Origin: Clostridia bacterium
Lineage (GTDB): Bacteria > Bacillota > Clostridia > Christensenellales > Aristaeellaceae
Direction: 5' to 3'
NCBI GenBank assembly: GCA_017620115.1
Contig: JAFZRB010000111.1
Location: 1-5,551, forward strand
DNA length: 5,551 bases
The translations under genes were made by a program, and so were the position numbers. The notes under the pieces were generated by a model, which did not search any database, had not been told where the DNA came from, and saw only the letters and a program-made list of their open reading frames with translations. Of the stretch, positions 1 to 5,551 are shown one piece after another (positions within the stretch are counted from its first letter, which is position 1; each line of letters opens with the position of its first letter).

Positions 1-631
1 CGTGCAGCTGAACGCCGTCCCGCCCCTGCGACAAGTACCACCCGGTGCACACGTTTGTGGGGTTCGAGACCGTCCGCTCGCCCGCCGCGAAGCACACGTC
101 CGCGTCGCCGCTGGCGTCCACCACCATGCGCGCGCCCAGCCCCACGCGGCCCGATTTGTTCTCCACAATCACGCCGTCTATATGGCGCCCCGTGCGCTTC
201 ACGCCCGCGAAGCGGCTGTCATAGAACAGGGTGACGCCCGCGGCGAGCAGCATTTCCTCCATGGCTATCATGAACGGCGCGGCCTCGAAATTCGTGCGGT
301 ATCGCGCCGTTTTCCGCGCCTCCGGATCGCCCTCCGGCGTCCGCCAGCAGGGAGGCAGGTTGCCGGGCGCGTACCTGAGCGAGGCCTTCAGCAGTTCCTC
401 GCTGATGCCCGAAATCACCTGGCGGCCCCGCCCGTCGCAAAGGGGCAGGTAGATCACGATCAGTCCCAGCGTCGCCAGCCCGCCTAGCGCGTATTCCTTT
501 TCGATGAGACAGGTCTTCGAGCCCTCGCGCGCCGCCGCCAGCGCCGCCGCGACGCCCGCCACGCCGCCGCCCACCACGCACACGTCGTATTCCCCGATGA
601 CGGGGATCGTGTTCGTTTCCGTCCAGACCAT
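1..631 (-). CDS. FAD-dependent oxidoreductase (FAD_oxidored type), C-terminus cut off by window edge
   Basis: Reading the minus strand from ATG at 631 gives 210 residues with no stop before the window edge. An N-terminal Rossmann FAD site is plain: a beta strand (YDVCVV), then GGGVAG at residues 21-26, then helix and strand ending in E44, which should bind the adenosine ribose. GGLATLG follows at 50-56, and DASGDADVCFAAGE at 172-185 matches the second conserved motif of FAD_oxidored (PF12831-like) proteins. Members are usually about 400-600 residues, so over half is missing. There is no signal peptide or membrane segment, so it is probably cytoplasmic. Start choice: GGAG lies 7 nt upstream of ATG at 631; an in-frame ATG at 649 would add six residues but has no good ribosome binding site. 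It begins 37 nt after the alpha-mannosidase stop, so the two are probably co-transcribed. The substrate cannot be read from this part; a sugar-related substrate is inferred from the neighbour only. Confidence 0.9.
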   Translation of the reverse strand, partial: MVWTETNTIPVIGEYDVCVVGGGVAGVAAALAAAREGSKTCLIEKEYALGGLATLGLIVIYLPLCDGRGRQVISGISEELLKASLRYAPGNLPPCWRTPEGDPEARKTARYRTNFEAAPFMIAMEEMLLAAGVTLFYDSRFAGVKRTGRHIDGVIVENKSGRVGLGARMVVDASGDADVCFAAGERTVSNPTNVCTGWYLSQGRDGVQLH

Positions 632-638
632 ACAGACA

Positions 639-642
639 CTCC
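639..642 (-). promoter_or_regulatory. Ribosome binding site of the FAD oxidoreductase gene
   Basis: On the minus strand, GGAG within ACGGAGTG sits 7 nt before ATG at 631. It decides the start in favour of 631 over the in-frame ATG at 649, because this GGAG would lie inside the coding sequence of the longer form. Confidence 0.65.
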
Positions 643-668
643 GTTTCATGATCGCTGATTGCAAATTG

Positions 669-3425
669 TCAATTCTCCGTCGTTTTCACCCGGATGGTGA
701 ACAGCCCGAAGGGCCGTGCGTCGAAGCTGATGCGCCCGTTCTCCACTGATAGCGGAGCGAGAGGCCGTTCGTGCGTGTCGCACAGCGCCGCCCCGATCGC
801 GCCCTCAAGCGCGATGACCGTATTCCGCCCGTCGCCGGTCAGCTCCATGCCGCGCAGGATCAGGCCGTCGCCGTCTTCAGCCTGCTTCACGCCATACAGC
901 TCGACGGAGCCGCTTTCCAGCCGCGCGAAGCTCTTTTCAAGCGGCAGCGCGCCGGGGTGCGCCGTATTCGTGACGCTGGCGATATGGCTCTGGAATGCCT
1001 GCGCCATGCGGATGAATGCCTCCGGTTTTCCCGATTCGGCCAGGCCCACGGCAAGCCCGAACGTGTGGACGCCCAGCTCGGGGTATTCGTCCGGATCGTA
1101 GGAGCTGCGGATGAGGGTGACGCCCATGGAGCCCACGTCGCCGCGGTAGCCGTATTTGCTGTCGCTCATCAGCGCCAGCCGGCCGCCGGCTATGAAGCGC
1201 AGGCCGGGCAGTTCCTGCCTGCTTGCCGGGCGCGTCAGGACGCCGCCGGGGATGTCGTAGAGGTATTCGCTCGCCTCGATATCGTCGGCCATCACGCGGA
1301 AGCTCAGCTGCGGAATGAGCTTATCCTTCGCGTTGCCCGGCTCGAGCCAGTGAACCTTCGCTTTGATGTCAACCCAATCCATGCCGTCGCGCAGGCCGAT
1401 GGTGTAGGTGATCTCCGAGGAACGGCCGAACTGCGCGGTCGCCTCGAGTTCGTTGTATAGCGGCCCGCGCACGGTTCGCCTCATTCGGATGTTCTCAATG
1501 CGCCCGCCGCGCACATCCTCGCCCGTCACCCATGCCGTCATGCCGCGCGCGCCGTCCTCGATTGCGAAGCGGAAGCCGTCGATGATGTGCAGCTCCCCGC
1601 TCTTTTTTTCGGTCAGCATGATCGCGCCGAGGTTCACGGCCGGGTCGGCCTGCACGACGAGGCGATCGTTCTCGATGCTCCAGTCCTCGCCGCGCTCAAC
1701 GCGCTGATCGTTGGGGCGGGGGATGGGCTCGTCGATGTCTTCCTTCGGCGCGACGACGCAGGTGGCGTAACCCATGGCGGGAACGGAAGCCTTTACCAGG
1801 AGCCGCGTGTAATCGTGACCCCAGTAGCTGTTATGCCCGCTCTCGATCACCTGGCAGGGCAGGGGAGCGCCCTGCGCGTCCCGCGCTTCGAGGCGGTTTT
1901 CATCGGCTTTCATGTCCCACACGGTCAGCTCGACCACCTCGCAGCGATCAAATGCGCAGCTGTTGAACAGATGGAAAACGCGCGTTTTGCCATGGCCGAA
2001 TTCCACCGGCGCGGGGTCGACCGTCTGCTCCACATGGTATCCCACGCCCGCGCCCATGCTGATATCGTCGTCATAAGGCTGCGTGCGGATGGCTGATGTG
2101 TCGATCCGCCCGGCGATCGCGTTCATGGCCGCGCGGCGCGCGCTGTTGGCGGTCGCGTAAACCTGCTGATAAAGGCCCATGGCGTACTCGCGCGTGTCCG
2201 TGACGCCGGAGCCGGGCAGGATATCGTGAAACTGGTTGAACAGCACGCTGCGCCAGCCTTCCGCGAATTTGCCGGCGCGATAGGGCGCGCCGGCCGCGCG
2301 GCGGGCAAAGGCGCTGAGCTGCTCTGCCTCGGATAGAATGCGCTCGGCATAACGGTTGCCCTTTTTGATGCGTGTCTGCGTGGTATAGCAGCCCAGGAAC
2401 AGCGCGTTCAGCTCGCGGTCAACCACGGGCACTTCGCCGACTGCCTTCGCGGCGCTCTCGAAGAATTTATGGAACGTGCCGAACTCGATCGCGGCGTAGA
2501 TGGGCCACGACTGCATGTCGATGGCGCGCAGGATATCGCGTCTCGTGGGGCCGCCGCCGTGGTCGCCCACGCCGTAGACGCGCAGGGCGTACTCCACGCC
2601 GAATTTCTCGCAAAACTCAGGCGCGTACTGCGCGAGCTCGCCGTCGATGTCGCCGTTGTACCAGAATGGCTCGCAGTAGGAGAGTATCTCCGCGCCGGAC
2701 GGCGCGCGCCAGCGGTACAGCGTATGCCCTTCAAGCCCGCGGCAGTGATAGTAGTACTTCACGCCCGCCTGACTGAGCAGCTCCGGCGTGTTCTGGTGAT
2801 GGCCGAATGTATCCGGTTCAAAATCGACGCGGGAGGGCGTAAAGCCGAGGCTTTTCAGGTACGCGGCGGTGTAGAGGTGATGGCGGGCGACAGATTCGGC
2901 GTTCGGCATATTGCGATCGGCTTCGACCCAGGTGGAGGCGGTTACCTCCCAGCGGCCTTCCTGCGCGCGCCGGCGAATCTCTTCCAGCATGTCCGGGGCG
3001 AATTCCTCCACGATGCGGTATACCGACGCCTGGGACTGCGAGAACGTGAACCGGGGAAATTCATCCATCAGGTTCAGAACGGTGCGGAAGGTATCCAGCG
3101 TGACCTGCACGGTTTCGTCGTAGCGCCACATCCAGTTCATGTCGATGTGCGCGTGGCCGCACAGAATCAGCTTATACTTTTTGCAGTCGGCCTGCATGGG
3201 CATGAGCGTCCGCTCGATTTCGAGCGCCGCGGCGTCGGTGATCGCGCCATCGCGCGCCGCGATATCCGCCGCGCGTTCAATGGCCCCTTCGACCAGCGCC
3301 TCATGCTTTCCGCTCAGCGCCTGCGATACCCGCCTTGCGTAGCGCAGCTCGCTGCGCAGCCTTTCCCACATTTTGCCGCCCTTTATGTCGTTGATGCGCG
3401 CTAGGGCGCTGTCCAGTCTGCTCAT
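669..3425 (-). CDS. GH38 alpha-mannosidase, 918 aa
   Basis: Glycoside hydrolase family 38 enzyme, a retaining, metal-dependent (Zn in characterised members) hydrolase of alpha-mannosides. The N-terminal catalytic domain spans about residues 84-350, the helical middle domain about 355-440, and the beta-rich C-terminal domain about 480-915. Visible active-site residues, by analogy with Golgi mannosidase II: metal ligands H93 and D95 in GHAHIDMNW, nucleophile and ligand D205 in EPDTFGHH, and H400 with D401 in FNQFHDILPGSG. D288 in GVGDHGGGPT is the likely acid/base region. The length is normal for bacterial and cytosolic (MAN2C1-like) members, and no signal peptide is seen, so it probably acts in the cytoplasm on imported oligosaccharides. 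The start at 3425 has GGAGG 8 nt upstream. It is the first gene of an operon with the FAD oxidoreductase and is divergent from the toroid protein. The linkage specificity and true substrate cannot be told from sequence. Confidence 0.96.
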   Translation of the reverse strand: MSRLDSALARINDIKGGKMWERLRSELRYARRVSQALSGKHEALVEGAIERAADIAARDGAITDAAALEIERTLMPMQADCKKYKLILCGHAHIDMNWMWRYDETVQVTLDTFRTVLNLMDEFPRFTFSQSQASVYRIVEEFAPDMLEEIRRRAQEGRWEVTASTWVEADRNMPNAESVARHHLYTAAYLKSLGFTPSRVDFEPDTFGHHQNTPELLSQAGVKYYYHCRGLEGHTLYRWRAPSGAEILSYCEPFWYNGDIDGELAQYAPEFCEKFGVEYALRVYGVGDHGGGPTRRDILRAIDMQSWPIYAAIEFGTFHKFFESAAKAVGEVPVVDRELNALFLGCYTTQTRIKKGNRYAERILSEAEQLSAFARRAAGAPYRAGKFAEGWRSVLFNQFHDILPGSGVTDTREYAMGLYQQVYATANSARRAAMNAIAGRIDTSAIRTQPYDDDISMGAGVGYHVEQTVDPAPVEFGHGKTRVFHLFNSCAFDRCEVVELTVWDMKADENRLEARDAQGAPLPCQVIESGHNSYWGHDYTRLLVKASVPAMGYATCVVAPKEDIDEPIPRPNDQRVERGEDWSIENDRLVVQADPAVNLGAIMLTEKKSGELHIIDGFRFAIEDGARGMTAWVTGEDVRGGRIENIRMRRTVRGPLYNELEATAQFGRSSEITYTIGLRDGMDWVDIKAKVHWLEPGNAKDKLIPQLSFRVMADDIEASEYLYDIPGGVLTRPASRQELPGLRFIAGGRLALMSDSKYGYRGDVGSMGVTLIRSSYDPDEYPELGVHTFGLAVGLAESGKPEAFIRMAQAFQSHIASVTNTAHPGALPLEKSFARLESGSVELYGVKQAEDGDGLILRGMELTGDGRNTVIALEGAIGAALCDTHERPLAPLSVENGRISFDARPFGLFTIRVKTTEN

Positions 3426-3433
3426 GATTCCTT

Positions 3434-3438
3434 CCTCC
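3434..3438 (-). promoter_or_regulatory. Ribosome binding site of the alpha-mannosidase gene
   Basis: On the minus strand, GGAGG within ACGGAGGAAGG lies 8 nt before ATG at 3425. It is a near-ideal Shine-Dalgarno site and supports that start. Confidence 0.85.
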
Positions 3439-3450
3439 GTTTCTCAGGGT

Positions 3451-3476
3451 ACAGAGCCGCGGTCAGGCGGCGCTGT
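3451..3476 (-). promoter_or_regulatory. Imperfect inverted repeat in the alpha-mannosidase leader (possible operator or leader hairpin)
   Basis: Plus-strand arms ACAGAGCCGC (3451-3460) and GCGGCGCTGT (3467-3476) pair at 9 of 10 positions around a 6-nt centre. The dyad lies just downstream of the predicted minus-strand start of transcription and about 13 nt upstream of the GGAGG site. It could be a repressor operator (roadblock position) or an RNA hairpin in the 5' leader. It has no U tract, so a simple intrinsic terminator is unlikely. The structure is seen directly; the role is inferred. Confidence 0.45.
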
Positions 3477-3492
3477 CAGTTCAAGCGATTAC

Positions 3493-3522
3493 AGTATATC
3501 ATATTTTCCGGACGCTTGTCAC
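3493..3522 (-). promoter_or_regulatory. Predicted sigma-A type promoter of the alpha-mannosidase/oxidoreductase operon
   Basis: On the minus strand, GTGACA (3522-3517, 5 of 6 matches to TTGACA) is followed after 18 nt by TATACT (3498-3493). The -10 is preceded by TGA, giving an extended -10. Transcription would begin near 3486, leaving a leader of about 60 nt that carries the dyad at 3451-3476. Confidence 0.65.
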
Positions 3523-3562
3523 CGCATTTTGCATCTTTGAGAGGATAAATTGTTTTTTCGCG

Positions 3563-3591
3563 TTGCGCGCGGCTTCCGGGTGTGATATGAT
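3563..3591 (+). promoter_or_regulatory. Predicted extended -10 promoter of the toroid-protein gene
   Basis: TGTGATATGAT contains TATGAT at 3586-3591 preceded by TG plus one base. A weak -35, TTGCGC (3563-3568, 3 of 6 matches), stands 17 nt upstream. The extended -10 could make up for the poor -35, or an activator could be needed. The leader would be roughly 30 nt. The -35 lies about 40 bp from the divergent promoter's -35, close enough for shared control. Confidence 0.55.
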
Positions 3592-3613
3592 GTGGGGGAA
3601 ACAGAGCGGCAAA

Positions 3614-3618
3614 AGGAG
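3614..3618 (+). promoter_or_regulatory. Ribosome binding site of the toroid-protein gene
   Basis: AGGAG within AAAAGGAGTG lies 9 nt before ATG at 3628 and supports that start. Confidence 0.8.
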
Positions 3619-3627
3619 TGAATTGAC

Positions 3628-4617
3628 ATGAATATAGACGCCATCGTTGAAAAGATGGACAGAACCGTTCAGACGCACCGGCTGGCGGAAGGCGCGTACA
3701 GTCGCTATCTCTGGCAGAATGAGAAGAACAGCCGCAAGATGGGCGTGAACGAATACGGCTGCGCGGACGCGGCCAACATCCTCTATACCATCGGGCGCTT
3801 CGAGGGCGACCCGGAAAAGCGCGCATGCTGGGTTAAAACCATGCAGGACATGCAGGATCCCGAAACCGGCCTGTTCTACGAGGGCACGCATCACACCTTT
3901 CACACCACGGCGCATGTGGTGGCCGCGCTTGAGCTGTTCGACGCGCTGCCCCGCTATCCGCTCACGGCGCTGTTACCCTACCGCGATAAAGAAAAGCTGT
4001 ACGACATGCTGGAAAATTTGAATTGGGCGGGCAAACCGTGGCCGCAGTCGCATCTAGGCGCGGGCCTGTTCGCGGCGCTGACCATCACCCGCTCGGTGGA
4101 CGCCGAGTGGCAGAAATGGTATTTCGACTGGCTGCGCGAGCGGTGCGATCCGGTCACCGGCATCAGCTACGGCGCGCGGCTCGGCCATGACACGCTGGCG
4201 CATCACCTGTACGGCTGGTTCCACTACATGTTCAACCACGAGTACGCGCGCCGCGCCATGCCGTATCCGGATAAAATGATCGACAGCTGCATCGACATGT
4301 ATGATAACGACGCGCTCGATCCATTGTTCGGCCGCCGCTGCGGCTTCTGCGAGATCGACTGGGTGTTCTGCCTGAACCGCGCCACGCGCCAGACGCCGCA
4401 CCGCTTTTATGAGGCCAAGGATAGGCTGCGCGATTTCTCGAAAAGCTTTGTCGATTACCTCATGGCCGTGGACGAGGAGAAGACCGACGACTTCAACGAC
4501 CTGCACTGCCTGTTCGGCGCGGTGTGCGCGCTGGCCGAGCTGCAGGCGGCTCTGCCCGGTGAGCTGGAGAGCACCGTGCCGCTCAAGCTGGTGCTGGACA
4601 GAAGGCCCTTCATCTGA
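3628..4617 (+). CDS. Uncharacterised 329-aa protein, predicted (alpha/alpha)6-toroid, possible glycan-acting enzyme
   Basis: I do not recognise a named family. The sequence is soluble, rich in aromatic residues and histidine, with no signal peptide or membrane segment. Six similar small-residue/hydrophobic helices begin near residues 44, 92, 142, 189, 241 and 290, a spacing of 47-52, as expected for the inner helices of an (alpha/alpha)6 toroid. Loops before two of them share DPxTG (DPETGLFYEG at 77-86, DPVTGISYGA at 174-183), as in carbohydrate-active and terpene-cyclase-like toroids. Polar residues cluster at the inner-helix starts: C45/D47, H92/H96, H142, H192/H193/H199, E242/D244, D291/H293. 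They could line an active site. The gene is divergent from the alpha-mannosidase operon, sharing a 202-bp control region, so a role with the same glycan (hydrolase, lyase or epimerase) is plausible but inferred. An intrinsic terminator follows the stop. Coding is firm; function is open. Confidence 0.85.
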   Translation: MNIDAIVEKMDRTVQTHRLAEGAYSRYLWQNEKNSRKMGVNEYGCADAANILYTIGRFEGDPEKRACWVKTMQDMQDPETGLFYEGTHHTFHTTAHVVAALELFDALPRYPLTALLPYRDKEKLYDMLENLNWAGKPWPQSHLGAGLFAALTITRSVDAEWQKWYFDWLRERCDPVTGISYGARLGHDTLAHHLYGWFHYMFNHEYARRAMPYPDKMIDSCIDMYDNDALDPLFGRRCGFCEIDWVFCLNRATRQTPHRFYEAKDRLRDFSKSFVDYLMAVDEEKTDDFNDLHCLFGAVCALAELQAALPGELESTVPLKLVLDRRPFI

Positions 4618-4630
4618 AAAGACAGACAGA

Positions 4631-4667
4631 AAACAGGATTGCGGCGCAGCGCGCCGCAATCCTGTTT
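4631..4667. terminator. Perfect 17-bp hairpin, probable bidirectional intrinsic terminator
   Basis: Arms 4631-4647 and 4651-4667 are exact reverse complements (AAACAGGATTGCGGCGC and its partner) around the 3-nt loop AGC. The stem has a GC-rich core and A/T-rich ends, so transcripts from either side end in a short U run (UUU on plus; UUUU with more pyrimidines on minus). It lies 13 nt past the toroid-protein stop and 18 nt past the gdhA stop, between convergent genes, which fits termination of both. The U tracts are short, so efficiency is uncertain. Confidence 0.85.
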
Positions 4668-4685
4668 GATATAATCACCCGTTGA

Positions 4686-5551
4686 TCAGCATACGCCCTG
4701 CGCCAGCATGGCGTCGGCCACCTTGACGAAGCCCGCGATGTTCGCGCCGACGACGTAGTCGCCCTCGTGGCCGTACTTCGCGGCGGCGGCGGCCATCTGA
4801 CCGAAGATGCCCACCATGATCTGATGGAGCTTTCCGTCCACTTCCTCGAACGTCCAGCTCAGGCACTGGCTGTTCTGGCTCATCTCAAGCGCGGAGGTGG
4901 CCACGCCGCCCGCATTGGCCGCCTTGGCCGGGGCGAACAGCACGCCTGCGGACTGGAAGGCGTGGATGGCGTCCGGCGTGGAGGGCATGTTTGCGCCTTC
5001 TCCCACGGCGAACACGCCGTTCTTGATGAGCGTCTGCGCGTGCCCGAGCTGCAGCTCGTTCTGCGTCGCGCAGGGCAGCGCGATGTCGCAGGGCACGTCC
5101 CAGATGACGCCGTCCTCGTGGTACTCGGCGTTCGGGCGGTAGCTCTTGTACTCGCGCAGGCGCTTGCGCTCCACTTCCTTGATCTGTTTGATCGCATCGA
5201 GATCGACGCCGGCCTCATCGTAGATCCAGCCGGTGGAATCGCACATGGCGACGACCTTGCCGCCCAGCGCCGTGGCCTTTTCCGCCGCGTAAATGGCGAC
5301 GTTGCCGGAACCGGAGATGACCACGCGCTTGCCGCTGAAGCTTTCGCCCTTGGTGGCCAGCATTTCCTTCATGAGATACACCAAGCCGTAGCCGGGGGCC
5401 TCCTTGCGGGCCAGAGAGCCGCCGTAGGTAAGGCCCTTGCCGGTCAGCACGCCCTCGTACAGGCCGGTGATACGCTTGTACTGGCCGTACAGGAAGCCGA
5501 TCTCTCGCGCGCCTACGCCGATGTCGCCGGCGGGCACGTCGATGTCAGCGC
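4686..5551 (-). CDS. gdhA: NADP-specific glutamate dehydrogenase, N-terminus cut off by window edge
   Basis: Reversible reductive amination of 2-oxoglutarate with ammonia to glutamate (EC 1.4.1.4), cytoplasmic, hexameric in the family. About 288 residues are present of the usual 445-450. The fragment opens in frame with ADIDVPAGDIGVGAREIGF, which holds the catalytic Asp of the VPAGD motif. The whole cofactor domain follows, with fingerprint GSGNVA (about 5312-5295) and CDSTGWIYDEAG. The D-S pair after the second strand resembles NADP-type enzymes rather than the NAD-type Clostridium symbiosum enzyme. ALPCATQNEL, EGANMPSTPDA, AANAGGVATSALEMSQNS and the C-terminal NIAGFVKVADAMLAQGV are all intact. 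The true start and the catalytic lysine region lie outside the window; the GTG at 5537 is an internal valine codon, not a start. It is convergent with the toroid gene and ends 18 nt from the shared hairpin. It is a housekeeping gene, probably unrelated to the mannosidase operon. Confidence 0.97.
   Translation of the reverse strand, partial: ADIDVPAGDIGVGAREIGFLYGQYKRITGLYEGVLTGKGLTYGGSLARKEAPGYGLVYLMKEMLATKGESFSGKRVVISGSGNVAIYAAEKATALGGKVVAMCDSTGWIYDEAGVDLDAIKQIKEVERKRLREYKSYRPNAEYHEDGVIWDVPCDIALPCATQNELQLGHAQTLIKNGVFAVGEGANMPSTPDAIHAFQSAGVLFAPAKAANAGGVATSALEMSQNSQCLSWTFEEVDGKLHQIMVGIFGQMAAAAAKYGHEGDYVVGANIAGFVKVADAMLAQGVC

Noticed and set aside
2..487. 161-residue open frame on the plus strand at the left edge
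   Set aside because: It is antisense to the FAD oxidoreductase, whose Rossmann motif and second FAD motif are unmistakable on the minus strand.
663..673. Short palindrome AATTGTCAATT at the mannosidase stop codon
   Set aside because: The arms are only 5 bp and A/T-rich, with no U tract. It is too weak to call a terminator or operator.
771..2096. Plus-strand open frames of 229 and 169 residues opposite the C-terminal half of the mannosidase
   Set aside because: These are shadows of GC-rich coding sequence, with low-complexity Arg/Ala/His-rich translations and no convincing ribosome binding sites.
2469..3404. 311-residue open frame on the plus strand inside the alpha-mannosidase gene
   Set aside because: It is antisense to clear GH38 coding sequence with all active-site motifs. 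Long antisense frames are expected in GC-rich genes, and this one has no recognisable motifs.
3499..3915. Minus-strand open frames over the start of the toroid gene and the intergenic region
   Set aside because: They run across two predicted promoters and oppose a better-supported gene, and their translations show no domain features.
4054..4659. 201-residue open frame on the minus strand opposite the toroid gene
   Set aside because: It overlaps the better-supported plus-strand gene, which has a promoter, a strong ribosome binding site and repeat structure. The frame also starts inside the terminator hairpin.

Overview
The window is GC-rich and densely coded. It holds four protein genes, two of them cut by the window edges, and shows no RNA genes, insertion sequences or CRISPR arrays. 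Strong purine-rich Shine-Dalgarno sites, short operon spacing, an E. coli-type NADP glutamate dehydrogenase and a polysaccharide-type catabolic pair suggest a high-GC anaerobic Bacillota, such as an uncultivated gut or rumen Clostridia lineage. This assignment is an inference from style and gene content; no phylogenetic marker is present.

Layout. From 1 to 3425, on the minus strand, is a two-gene operon: a GH38 alpha-mannosidase (669-3425) followed after 37 nt by an FAD-dependent oxidoreductase of the FAD_oxidored type, whose C-terminal part lies beyond the left edge. From 3426 to 3627 is a divergent intergenic region with a convincing promoter for each direction, an imperfect dyad in the mannosidase leader, and good ribosome binding sites. 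From 3628 to 4617, on the plus strand, is a 329-residue protein I cannot name. It shows six candidate inner helices at about 49-residue spacing, as expected for an (alpha/alpha)6 toroid. From 4631 to 4667 is a perfect 17-bp hairpin that probably ends transcription from both sides. From 4686 to the right edge, on the minus strand, is the C-terminal two-thirds of NADP-specific glutamate dehydrogenase (gdhA).

How the genes may work together. The mannosidase would release mannose from alpha-mannosides in the cytoplasm, since no signal peptide is seen. The oxidoreductase is translated from the same message and may oxidise or reduce a sugar or sugar-derived substrate. The divergent toroid protein shares the control region and may act on the same glycan. 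This functional link is inferred from position only. gdhA, convergent and separated by the hairpin, is ammonia-assimilation housekeeping and is probably unrelated. The most interesting item is the unnamed toroid protein with acid and histidine residues at its inner helices.
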